Origin: Methanobacterium sp. UBA8
GTDB lineage: Archaea > Methanobacteriota > Methanobacteria > Methanobacteriales > Methanobacteriaceae
NCBI GenBank assembly: GCA_002509665.1
Contig: DADN01000011.1
Span: 1,565 to 13,533 of the forward strand
Direction of reading: 5' to 3'
Length of the DNA stretch: 11,969 bases
The notes under the pieces are model-generated. The model was not told the DNA's origin. It did no database searches and saw nothing but the letters and a program-made list of their open reading frames with translations. Positions 6,092 to 11,969 of this stretch are shown here, piece after piece. Position numbers and translations under genes: made by a program. Numbering within the stretch: the stretch's first letter is position 1; each line of letters begins with the position of its first letter.

Positions 6092-6919
6092 CTAAAGTAT
6101 TGTTTCAAGCTCATTTACCAATATCATACATACATTACCTAATCTTTCTAGCGTTGCCTGTACTACTCCACACAAACCATTAACAATGGTTACAGTTAGG
6201 GGTTTACAATTGTTGGATACATTTGTATCTATCTGCGATGTAGTTTCAGATGATGGAACATCTGCTGGGTCAATTACAGTATAATTACCATCATCTAACT
6301 CAATTACATCGCCATCTAAACTTTCATTTGATTGATCTACATCTGATGAGTCATCATCTTCAAATTCAATGTCCAGTTCAGTAACTATAATATATCCCTC
6401 CTCATCAAATTGATCATCTTCATTTAACTCATCAAAATTATCATTTTCATCTGGATTTGGTGCATCTTCATCAATTGTATCTGTTATTTCCAACAAATCA
6501 TCGCCAGAATCATCAGATTCGTCTATACTTGCTGAATCAACTATATCACTGCTGTCTGGTTCATCGATATATTCGATATCTTCACCAGGCATATTAAATG
6601 AACTAACAGTGTAATTATCCGTTTCATCAGGTTCATCATCTGATGAATCTACCACCATATAATTACCAATGTAGTTACCATCGTCATCATATCCATCGAT
6701 ATAACCGCTATCTTCATCTGCTGGATCTGATACGGCAAAGGAAGTTACCATATCACCATTAGATGAGTCTGTTACCTCAGATACATTTTTAATATTGGCA
6801 TTAGTTTGTTTAACTGCTGTAGAAGTGGCAGTTTGTTGATCTGCAGGAGAATCGGCTGCAAATGCCGGTGTCATCCCAATCATTAAGATTACAAGAAAAA
6901 TTGCCATCCATAATTTCAT
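6092..6919 (-). CDS. Secreted, extremely acidic protein of unknown function
   Basis: A 275-residue protein with a classical signal peptide: basic MK, hydrophobic WMAIFLVILMIGM, and cleavage likely after AFA at 19-21. Residues 45-238 are rich in Asp, Glu and Ser and contain no Lys or Arg at all; the mature protein has only K37, K44, K239 and R259. Loosely repeated Asp-rich pieces recur (DDGNYIGNY at 79-87, DDGNYTVIDPAD at 209-220, SDPADED at 64-70). The last 40 residues are different: a hydrophobic, probably helical tail with C238, C250 and C264 and PLTVTIVNGLCGVVQATLER. The start at 6919 has GTGAT just upstream and a TATA-like box at 6972-6979. No family is recognised. The composition suits a cation-binding or cell-surface protein anchored or assembled through the tail; this is inference. 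Confidence 0.75.
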   Translation of the reverse strand: MKLWMAIFLVILMIGMTPAFAADSPADQQTATSTAVKQTNANIKNVSEVTDSSNGDMVTSFAVSDPADEDSGYIDGYDDDGNYIGNYMVVDSSDDEPDETDNYTVSSFNMPGEDIEYIDEPDSSDIVDSASIDESDDSGDDLLEITDTIDEDAPNPDENDNFDELNEDDQFDEEGYIIVTELDIEFEDDDSSDVDQSNESLDGDVIELDDGNYTVIDPADVPSSETTSQIDTNVSNNCKPLTVTIVNGLCGVVQATLERLGNVCMILVNELETIL

Positions 6920-6971
6920 ATCATCACATCCAATTATAACAATTCATGATTTTGATTAATAAGTTTCATAG

Positions 6972-6979
6972 TATATAAT
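6972..6979 (-). promoter_or_regulatory. TATA box of the acidic protein gene
   Basis: The minus strand reads ATTATATA here, 53-60 bases before the start codon. Transcription would start near 6950, giving a leader of about 30 nt with a GTGAT ribosome site. Confidence 0.45.
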
Positions 6980-7121
6980 CTTAACTATTTTAACGGCATA
7001 TTAACGGTTCTTAATTGTTCTATTAGGGCAATATTGCTCTTAAGTGACAAATAAGATTTATATAAGATCATTTTACAAATATAATATGATTTTAACTTAA
7101 TAAATAGAAATAAAGTCATAT

Positions 7122-7345
7122 TATCCAAAATTTGAATTAAATATGATGATATGAATCAACACATAAAGTCTAAAATTTGGACCAATATGTGATGAAAATA
7201 AAATAAAGTCTAAAATTTGGACTATACTGAAAGAATTAGTAAGATAAACCAAATTTGGATTTAATGTTTGATAGGAATTAGCAAAATGAAATCCAGGTCT
7301 CAGACCAGTACTGACAATAGTATAAAGTACAACTTTGGGACTTAA
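7122..7345. repeat. Degenerate ~40-bp tandem array carrying a palindromic motif
   Basis: The 20-mer ATAAAGTCTAAAATTTGGAC is exact at 7163-7182 and 7203-7222, 40 bp apart. Its last 15 bases are a near-perfect dyad (GTCYAAA.TTTRGAC). Related dyads occur at 7124-7136 (TCCAAAATTTGAA), 7249-7258 (CCAAATTTGG) and 7296-7306 (GGTCTCAGACC), and a decayed copy, ATAAAGTACAACTTTGGGAC, at 7322-7341. Centres are at about 7130, 7175, 7215, 7253 and 7301, so spacing is 38-48 bp. Spacer pieces also repeat (GAATTAG at 7233 and 7275), which indicates tandem duplication and not independent sites. The whole array lies 200-425 bases upstream of the acidic protein gene. Confidence 0.65.
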
Positions 7346-7642
7346 AATTAGAAAAATAATTAATTTGCATAATATCTTGTAAAAACTTAATTTACTTTAT
7401 CAACTTAGCCAATATCATTAAAAAATAAGTATAGTATCTAAAATTAAATTATTAAGCTAATTATGGATTTAATAATGTTTAAAAGATAAATAATTCATTC
7501 AAACTAAAAATCAAATTTAAAATAAGACATATATTAAAAAAGAAAGCTTTGAGAAAATATCAGCTAAAAATAACATTAAGTTATCTGCACCGATATCAAT
7601 CAAAAGTAGTTAAATTAAGTTAATATTTATTTAAAAGTAAAT

Positions 7643-7897
7643 TCAGTCCCTAACAGACTCTAATTCGCTTAAAATATTCCATATAAGTGTTCTCGCATGT
7701 ATTGGGATGTTTGGATCATTACTAATTTCATCAAGTATTGAAATTACAGTACTTGCACGAACAGTAGGCTCTTCCCCATCTTTTGCCAATATATCCTTAG
7801 ATTCTTCTGCTGCTCTCCTAATATTCCTAGGAACGCTTGTATCTTCCATTATATGATGTAATATCTGATTAACACGATCAAATGCCTCTTCATTCAT
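7643..7897 (-). CDS. UPF0147 family protein
   Basis: An 84-residue, probably all-helical, acidic cytoplasmic protein. The sequence fits the archaeal UPF0147 family (PF03685): [29 protein letters not shown], and the second similar half with [20 protein letters not shown]. The two halves (about 8-38 and 46-75) look like an internal repeat, each built as I..ILxxIxxDxxxPxxxR. The function of the family is not known to me. The start is well supported by GGAGGTCAC with the ATG six bases further on, one of the strongest ribosome sites in the window. A TATA-like ATATAAAAAA on the minus strand (about 7955-7964) gives it its own promoter. Confidence 0.9.
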   Translation of the reverse strand: MNEEAFDRVNQILHHIMEDTSVPRNIRRAAEESKDILAKDGEEPTVRASTVISILDEISNDPNIPIHARTLIWNILSELESVRD

Positions 7898-7999
7898 AAT
7901 GTGACCTCCATAATATTTTTAGATAAAAGAATTCATAAAATAATCTAACTATTATTTTTTATATTTGGTAAGCTAAAAACCTTTTGGTATTTCAATAAT

Positions 8000-8098
8000 T
8001 CACTTATTTTTATTTGAATTTAAAAAATTTAAGATTTCATCCATGAACTTCATATCAAAGGTGATATAGCCCGCTTTATCATTACATAACTTTAATTT
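8000..8098 (-). pseudogene. Possible coding scrap after cbiG
   Basis: In the frame shifted from the cbiG end, the minus strand reads without stops through CNDKAGYITFDMKFMDEILN to a TGA at 8000-8002. The residue mix is protein-like in otherwise plain AT-rich spacer. There is no start with a ribosome site, so if real it is a remnant. The remainder of the 202-base spacer to UPF0147 holds only that gene's promoter. Confidence 0.2.
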
Positions 8099-8099
8099 T

Positions 8100-9095
8100 C
8101 TAGCCTTTAGAAACCACAGCAATAGCTATAGTAACGCCATTAAATGATGTTTTCTTCAATACAAGCCTAGAATTCTTTCCCGCTGCTATTAAAGCAGCTG
8201 GCTCACAAACTCCATAGATACCAAATTTTTTCTTAACAAATGATGATTTTGAATACCCATCATAATTAAAATTTTTTAATTTATCTAAAGGAACTATTTC
8301 AAGGGGCATGTTAAATTCAGAAACTGCTTCAATTATCCCTTTCTCATTCCTTTTCATTTCACCTGTTGAAATTACATCTATCCTCGAAACTGGCAACTTA
8401 AGAGTATTCATTGCACATGTAATTGCACTTTCAACATTTTCTTTTGGAATATCCTTCCGTGCACCTATACCAACTACAACTTTTTTAGGTCTTAAAAGAA
8501 TTTCAGTATCTCCAAATAAGACCTTGAAGTCATTTTCACCAGACTCACTTATATTATAAGAATATTTAACCTGTAGATCATCTAAAATAAAGTTAAAACT
8601 TGATGGAACCAGTAGTTCAGGAAATTTATCCTGGACTAAAGCAGAATTTATACTTTTTATTCCTTCAGGATTTTCAATATCTAAATAATATTTTTTTGCA
8701 AGTGAATCTATTCCTAATTTGCCATGTATATCTGTAGCCGTTGTTATAACTGGGTCAGCACCTGTAATTTCTGCAATTTTATTTGTAATTTCATTGGCAC
8801 CGCCAAAATGACCTGAAAGTAAGCTTATAACATGTTTTCCAGCGTCATCCATGACCAGAACTGCAGGATCCTCCAGTTTACTTTCAATTAATCCACAAAT
8901 ATTTCTCACCATAATTCCAGTTGCCATTATACCAATTATGCAGTTATATTCACCAAATATTGATTTCAGTGTCTTTTTAACGTTTTTATGGAATATATCA
9001 ATGCCAGTTATCGTAGGATCATCTATGAGATTATCCAAGATCTTAGATGCTAGATCTTGAGAATTCCTTGTTATGGTGATTATAGCAATTTTCAA
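8100..9095 (-). CDS. cbiG: Cobalt-precorrin-5A hydrolase CbiG
   Basis: Opens the delta-lactone ring of cobalt-precorrin-5A and releases acetaldehyde in anaerobic corrinoid synthesis; cytoplasmic. At 331 residues it has the complete three-part layout. The N-terminal domain at 1-110 includes IIGIMATGIMVRNI (53-66), DPAVLVMDDAGKHVISLLSG (76-95) and GHFGGANE (95-102), and is followed by a linker region. The C-terminal domain at about 204-331 has VVVGIGARKDI (206-216), ISTGEMKRNE (242-251) and the conserved GVCEPAALIAAG (295-306). The start is TTG at 9093-9095; GGAGAT lies six bases upstream and the N-terminus MKIAIITITRN fits the family without extension. Its pathway partner CobJ/CbiH is at 1600-2661, so the pathway is scattered rather than an operon here. 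Confidence 0.95.
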   Translation of the reverse strand: MKIAIITITRNSQDLASKILDNLIDDPTITGIDIFHKNVKKTLKSIFGEYNCIIGIMATGIMVRNICGLIESKLEDPAVLVMDDAGKHVISLLSGHFGGANEITNKIAEITGADPVITTATDIHGKLGIDSLAKKYYLDIENPEGIKSINSALVQDKFPELLVPSSFNFILDDLQVKYSYNISESGENDFKVLFGDTEILLRPKKVVVGIGARKDIPKENVESAITCAMNTLKLPVSRIDVISTGEMKRNEKGIIEAVSEFNMPLEIVPLDKLKNFNYDGYSKSSFVKKKFGIYGVCEPAALIAAGKNSRLVLKKTSFNGVTIAIAVVSKG

Positions 9096-9146
9096 AGAAA
9101 AATCTCCATTTTTACTTCAATTAGAATGTAACTCCTAAACAAATAC

Positions 9147-9155
9147 CATATATAC
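9147..9155 (-). promoter_or_regulatory. TATA box of cbiG
   Basis: The minus strand reads GTATATATG about 52-60 bases before the TTG start of cbiG, so transcription should begin near 9125 and leave a leader of about 30 nt. Confidence 0.45.
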
Positions 9156-9183
9156 AATAAGTTTTCTACACTAAAATACTGTT

Positions 9184-9206
9184 TGGTATAGAGTAAAGTC
9201 ATACCA
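9184..9206. promoter_or_regulatory. Inverted repeat upstream of the cbiG promoter
   Basis: TGGTAT (9184-9189) and ATACCA (9201-9206) flank an 11-base spacer. The pair lies about 30-60 bases upstream of the cbiG TATA box, and a further ATACCA occurs at 9144-9149 overlapping that box. This could be a regulator site, but the half-sites are short. Confidence 0.25.
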
Positions 9207-9298
9207 CTTTAAAATTTCAGGATATACTCAATTTTGACATTTAAAGAACAGTTTAATTTAATTATAACACTTTTTAATTTAAGTTTTTAAAAAGGCGC

Positions 9299-9318
9299 TA
9301 AATTTTGATCAAAATTTA
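9299..9318. promoter_or_regulatory. Perfect 20-bp palindrome
   Basis: TAAATTTTGA followed directly by its reverse complement TCAAAATTTA, with no loop. Loopless dyads of this length suit a dimeric DNA-binding protein better than an RNA hairpin. It lies about 205 bases upstream of cbiG. Its AT-only arms make chance occurrence in this AT-rich DNA a real alternative. Confidence 0.35.
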
Positions 9319-9364
9319 AAAAAAATAAAGAAATATATCTCGATAAATTCGATTAGCTTATTGA

Positions 9365-9460
9365 TGTTTACATAATGAAGCTAAAAAATATCTAGAAAAA
9401 GCGGTCGAATATCAGCAAGAATCTGATAAGCTGGTAAAAATCAAGTCTTCAATGACATAA
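9365..9460 (+). pseudogene. Short coding remnant, TPR-like helix
   Basis: An open stretch of 31 codons with a stop at 9458-9460 and no start codon or ribosome site. It contains EAKKYLEKAVEYQQESDKLV, a strongly helical, codon-like reading reminiscent of a tetratricopeptide helix. It begins after an in-frame TGA at 9362-9364. It is best seen as the tail of a lost gene. Confidence 0.3.
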
Positions 9461-9615
9461 TCTATTTGATTTTTTAAATGAAAATTAAACCAGTTCATAA
9501 TGTTATTATTGGATTTAAAGGACTTATAAGTGCCTATTAAAAATAATATTTATATTTTCTCTCTCTTTTTTGGATTAATAAAACATTAAATAACAGTTAT
9601 AAAAAATAGGGATTA

Positions 9616-9636
9616 GAAAAGGTTTAACACCTTTTC
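9616..9636 (-). terminator. Terminator of the CPBP gene
   Basis: On the minus strand GAAAAGGT, a 5-nt loop and ACCTTTTC form a perfect 8-bp stem that spans the stop codon, followed by TAATCCCTATTTTTTATAAC with a T6 run. A hairpin starting inside the coding end is compact but plausible. Confidence 0.55.
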
Positions 9637-10505
9637 CATTCGGGTTTAACCTGGAATGTCACTAAATAAAATACGATCATTATGACTGCAATACTTATAA
9701 GTTCATAGACCGGATCTATTGCTGCCTGAGTAAATAGCGATGGTGTTTGCAGAATTGAAGCTTGAGGATGAATAATAGCCGATTCATAGATATTATTAGC
9801 AGCATGCATACCAATAGCTAGCTCTAGTGTTCCACTTTTAAGAGTGATAAATGCTAAGGAAAATCCAACTACTACATAATAAACCATTGCTAAAATTCCA
9901 CCTGCACTGATTTCAGGGTTGACTATATGAGGTAACAGGAATAAAATACCATTTATCAGTGCTAGCACTAAAAAATTTCTGGTTAATAGGCCGGTTCCCT
10001 GCATCCAGTAACCTCTATAAGTGAGCTCTTCGCTAGTAGTTTGAAGTGGTATCAGCACCAAGATGAACGGCAGGAAGTATAAGAACTGTGAAATGTTATT
10101 GCCGTTAAACTGGATGTTTGATGAGTTCAATCCATATAAAAGAACATCTGAAAGGACTAAAAGCAGTAAAAAAAATCCAAAACCATAGAGAATAGGCTTC
10201 ACGTTGATGTTTTTAAATGGAGTTATAAGTGTAGAGAATGGTCTTTGATGAACATAACGGACACTTATGAACACTCCAATTATTCCACAAATTGCAGGAC
10301 ACATAGTAACCACAAAATAGGCCAGTGGAGTGATTGAACTGATGTTAAGTGTTCCAAGATTAACTGATGATCCAAAAGCCATTGCAACCATAAATTGTAC
10401 TGCAGCACCAACAATATAAATAAAAAAATAAATAATAAATATTCCAATAATATACCTTATTAAACTTGTTTTACCTTTACGAGCTTGATCAAGAAATGTT
10501 TCCAT
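9624..10505 (-). CDS. CPBP-family intramembrane protease homologue (CAAX/Abi type)
   Basis: An integral membrane protein of 293 residues with about eight hydrophobic segments (for example 17-44, 58-82, 105-125, 140-154, 178-195, 202-221 and 265-284). The family's three motifs are present. These are TTSEELTYRGYW (156-167, with E159, E160 and R164), LFLLPHIVNP (188-197, with H193 in the place of the usual FxxxH histidine) and GMHAANNIYES (232-242, H234 and N238). The catalytic Glu and His residues needed for a type II CAAX-protease-like fold are therefore all there. Bacterial relatives act in prenyl-protein processing or bacteriocin immunity; the archaeal substrates are unknown. The start is supported by GGTGAT six bases upstream of ATG, with a TATA-like TTTATTTAA about 45 bases upstream. 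It stands alone with its own terminator. Confidence 0.9.
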   Translation of the reverse strand: METFLDQARKGKTSLIRYIIGIFIIYFFIYIVGAAVQFMVAMAFGSSVNLGTLNISSITPLAYFVVTMCPAICGIIGVFISVRYVHQRPFSTLITPFKNINVKPILYGFGFFLLLLVLSDVLLYGLNSSNIQFNGNNISQFLYFLPFILVLIPLQTTSEELTYRGYWMQGTGLLTRNFLVLALINGILFLLPHIVNPEISAGGILAMVYYVVVGFSLAFITLKSGTLELAIGMHAANNIYESAIIHPQASILQTPSLFTQAAIDPVYELISIAVIMIVFYLVTFQVKPEWKRC

Positions 10506-11255
10506 TAGATATCACCTTTATTAATAAATTAAATGTTGAATTATCTCTTAAATAAACTTTTCTTACATAATACACTAATATTAACCATTTAGTAGTAAAT
10601 AACATATTATTTGTTCTTATTTACCATGAATTAAAAAAATTTAAATGATTATAATCAAAATAAGTCTAATAATTATTTTTTCTTAAATTTATTTACTTAT
10701 ATCTCCTCTGACTAATATTAATTAACATATAATTGCAATCAACATGAAAAAAAGAGATATAATTAGACTAGGGTAATTTTCATAAGGCTGTACCAATCCT
10801 ATTAAACCATATGGATACCTATTCCTAGAAATGATCTGTTTTAAATATCAAATATTTAACATGATCAGTTTATATATCTCATGAACTTTGTAAATATCTT
10901 TTATTTACAATTTGGAGCAGTAATAGAATATATCTTACTTTTTTAAATAGTCCTACAGGGATAACTTATATAATCGCTAAAATATAGCTTTATAATTTCT
11001 ACTTATTAATAAAATATGCTCTATTTTTCTAAATTAATACATTAAATTACATTTAGACGAAAATGAATTAATTAAATCTAAATTATCCATTTATCAATCA
11101 AAAATAATCTTTTTTAAAACCCTTTTCAAATATAAAAAAGAGTAAAATATATTACATCTGTAACTAAATTTAATACTTAGCTAAGAAAAGCGTAATGGTA
11201 ATGGTAAATAAAAATTCACAATCGAGATTTATTTAGAATTATTCTTGGTGTATCC
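10506..11255. other. Divergent spacer between the CPBP gene and trkA
   Basis: 750 bases. The left part (10506-10560) holds the CPBP leader and promoter. A possible decayed gene lies at 10744-10946 and contains small AT hairpins, the best being TTGTAAAT/ATTTACAA at 10888-10910 and an imperfect larger one around TTAAATAT/ATATTTAA at 10832-10868. From 10947 to 11200 I see only AT-rich DNA. The final bases carry the trkA ribosome site. Confidence 0.5.
10744..10946 (+). pseudogene. Probable decayed small membrane-protein gene
   Basis: Begins MKKRDIIRLG and stops at a TAA. One frame over, the reading continues as VIFIRLYQSY, TIWIPIPRNDLF and then DQFIYLMNFVNIFYLQFGAV through IEYILLF, ending at 10944-10946. 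The tail is hydrophobic like a membrane helix. Intactness is lost through one frameshift and three in-frame stops. There is no clear ribosome site before the ATG. AT-rich DNA easily yields hydrophobic readings, so this is tentative. Confidence 0.3.
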
Positions 11256-11903
11256 ATGTACGTAATAGTAATGGGCGGTGGAAGAGTAGGACTTAATCTT
11301 TCATCCTTTTTAATTTCAGATGGACAGGACGTTACACTCATTGAAAATAACGAAGAATTATGCTCAAAAGCTGCTTCAGAATTGGATGCCATGATTATCT
11401 GTGGTAACGGCACTGATACAAAAACACTTGAGGAGGCAGATATAAAAGGCGCAGATGTTTTTGTGGCGGCCACAGGAAATGATGAAACAAACCTGCTGGC
11501 ATGCATTCTTGTTAAAGATTACAATGTTCCCAAAATTATCACCAGAATAAGCGATCATACCCATACAAAAGCATTTAAAAATGCAGGTATTGATTTTGCA
11601 ATAAGTCCTGAGCTTACTGCAGCCAGTTACCTTGAAAAAATAATATTAAGACCAAAAATAGCAGATTTAGTTGTCTTAGGGAAGGGGGACGCAGAATTAC
11701 TCGATGTTAGTGTAGAAAATAACAAAGTTATTGGTAAAAAAATAGGCGATATAAGTCCAACCAGGGACTATATCATAGTGTCATTGCATGAAAATGGGAA
11801 GATAACAATTCCAATGATGGACACTGTCCTCGAAAGAGGATTTAAAATCTCGATTCTTGCAAAAACAGGGTCTATAAAGAAAGTTATAGATTTATTTACA
11901 TAA
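11256..11903 (+). CDS. trkA: TrkA-type potassium uptake regulatory protein
   Basis: Cytoplasmic NAD(H)-binding gating subunit of a Trk/Ktr potassium transporter. The 215 residues have the RCK layout. An N-terminal Rossmann fold at 1-125 has the glycine loop [11 protein letters not shown] (5-15), acidic Glu30 at the end of the second strand (TLIENN), GNGTD (50-54) and [14 protein letters not shown] (70-83). A TrkA-C domain follows at about 135-215 ([40 protein letters not shown]). This is a single-RCK form, half the length of the duplicated bacterial TrkA. The start has GGTGTATCC directly before ATG. No TrkH membrane partner is seen upstream; it may lie beyond the window end. The 66 bases after the stop contain no gene. 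Confidence 0.95.
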   Translation: MYVIVMGGGRVGLNLSSFLISDGQDVTLIENNEELCSKAASELDAMIICGNGTDTKTLEEADIKGADVFVAATGNDETNLLACILVKDYNVPKIITRISDHTHTKAFKNAGIDFAISPELTAASYLEKIILRPKIADLVVLGKGDAELLDVSVENNKVIGKKIGDISPTRDYIIVSLHENGKITIPMMDTVLERGFKISILAKTGSIKKVIDLFT

Positions 11904-11969
11904 AAAATTAAAAACACGTTAAAACATCTAATTTTACATTAATTCCAACTAGATTAACGTCAATTAGTT

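Larger units (their letters stand above)
6920..7642. other. Long spacer upstream of the acidic protein gene
   Basis: 723 bases without a gene, between the acidic gene and UPF0147. It contains the promoter box at 6972-6979, a plus-strand TATA-like TTTATATAAG at 7057-7066, and the palindromic tandem array at 7122-7345. The part from about 7350 to 7640 is AT-rich with no gene, hairpin or repeat that I can support. Confidence 0.6.
9096..9623. other. Spacer between cbiG and the CPBP gene
   Basis: 528 bases holding, on the cbiG side, a TATA-like box and an inverted repeat. Further out are a perfect 20-bp palindrome at 9299-9318 and a short plus-strand coding scrap at 9365-9460. T-rich DNA before 9616 belongs to the end of the CPBP gene. 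Confidence 0.5.

Noticed and set aside
7163..7222. Two identical 20-mers separated by 20 bases, superficially like a tiny CRISPR array
   Set aside because: Only two exact copies, the repeat and spacer are too short, the spacers resemble one another, neighbouring copies are strongly diverged, and there are no cas genes or leader.
9096..9250. Cobalamin riboswitch before cbiG
   Set aside because: The predicted leader is only about 30 nt and no B12-box or long conserved structure is visible; such riboswitches are essentially bacterial.
10955..10965. ACAGGGATAAC, resembling a conserved stretch of 23S rRNA
   Set aside because: Only 11 bases match and the flanks are AT-rich spacer with no rRNA helix around it; chance similarity.

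Overview
The window looks like chromosomal DNA of a methanogenic euryarchaeon, most likely in or near the genus Methanobacterium. The evidence is the small subunit of the euryarchaeal family D DNA polymerase, an archaeal UPF0147 protein, two enzymes of anaerobic (early-cobalt) corrinoid synthesis (CobJ/CbiH and CbiG), a methanogen-type fuculose-phosphate aldolase, strongly AT-rich DNA with AT-rich spacers, archaeal TATA boxes, and GGTGAT-type ribosome binding sites before nearly every gene. The genus is inferred; no rRNA is present.

Layout: (1) 151-1301, minus strand: a winged-helix protein, then a broken DUF488 (YeaO-like) gene. (2) 1302-1599: spacer with a cluster of short hairpins. (3) 1600-3260, minus: cobJ with a cysteine-rich C-terminal extension, preceded by a gene for a membrane-anchored surface protein. 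(4) 3408-5599, plus: polymerase D small subunit (DP1) and a class II aldolase, with a terminator-like hairpin between them. (5) 5600-6091: a dense hairpin array, then a separate 10-bp stem. (6) 6092-6919, minus: an extremely acidic secreted protein. (7) 6920-7642: a long spacer with a degenerate ~40-bp palindromic tandem array. (8) 7643-9095, minus: UPF0147 and cbiG. (9) 9096-9623: spacer with a 20-bp perfect palindrome and a gene scrap. (10) 9624-10505, minus: CPBP-family membrane protease homologue. (11) 10506-11255: spacer with a probable decayed membrane-protein gene. (12) 11256-11903, plus: TrkA potassium-uptake regulator.

The intact genes are mostly unlinked housekeeping or single-gene units. 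CobJ and CbiG act in the same corrinoid pathway but lie about 5 kb apart. DP1 is half of the replicative polymerase; its DP2 partner is not here. The aldolase probably supplies lactaldehyde for coenzyme F420 synthesis.

The most unusual content is not a protein. A family of very short hairpins (core AAAATC-NNN-GATTTT, with compensating changes in the outer stem pairs) occurs in at least three places. A 50-nt two-hairpin copy sits inside the DUF488 gene. A second palindromic insert of 43 nt lies further along the same gene. Removing both inserts on paper restores one 119-codon frame with a single internal stop. This points to miniature palindromic elements that can enter coding sequence in a methanogen. 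The ~40-bp palindromic array upstream of the acidic surface protein is a second, unrelated repeat system.
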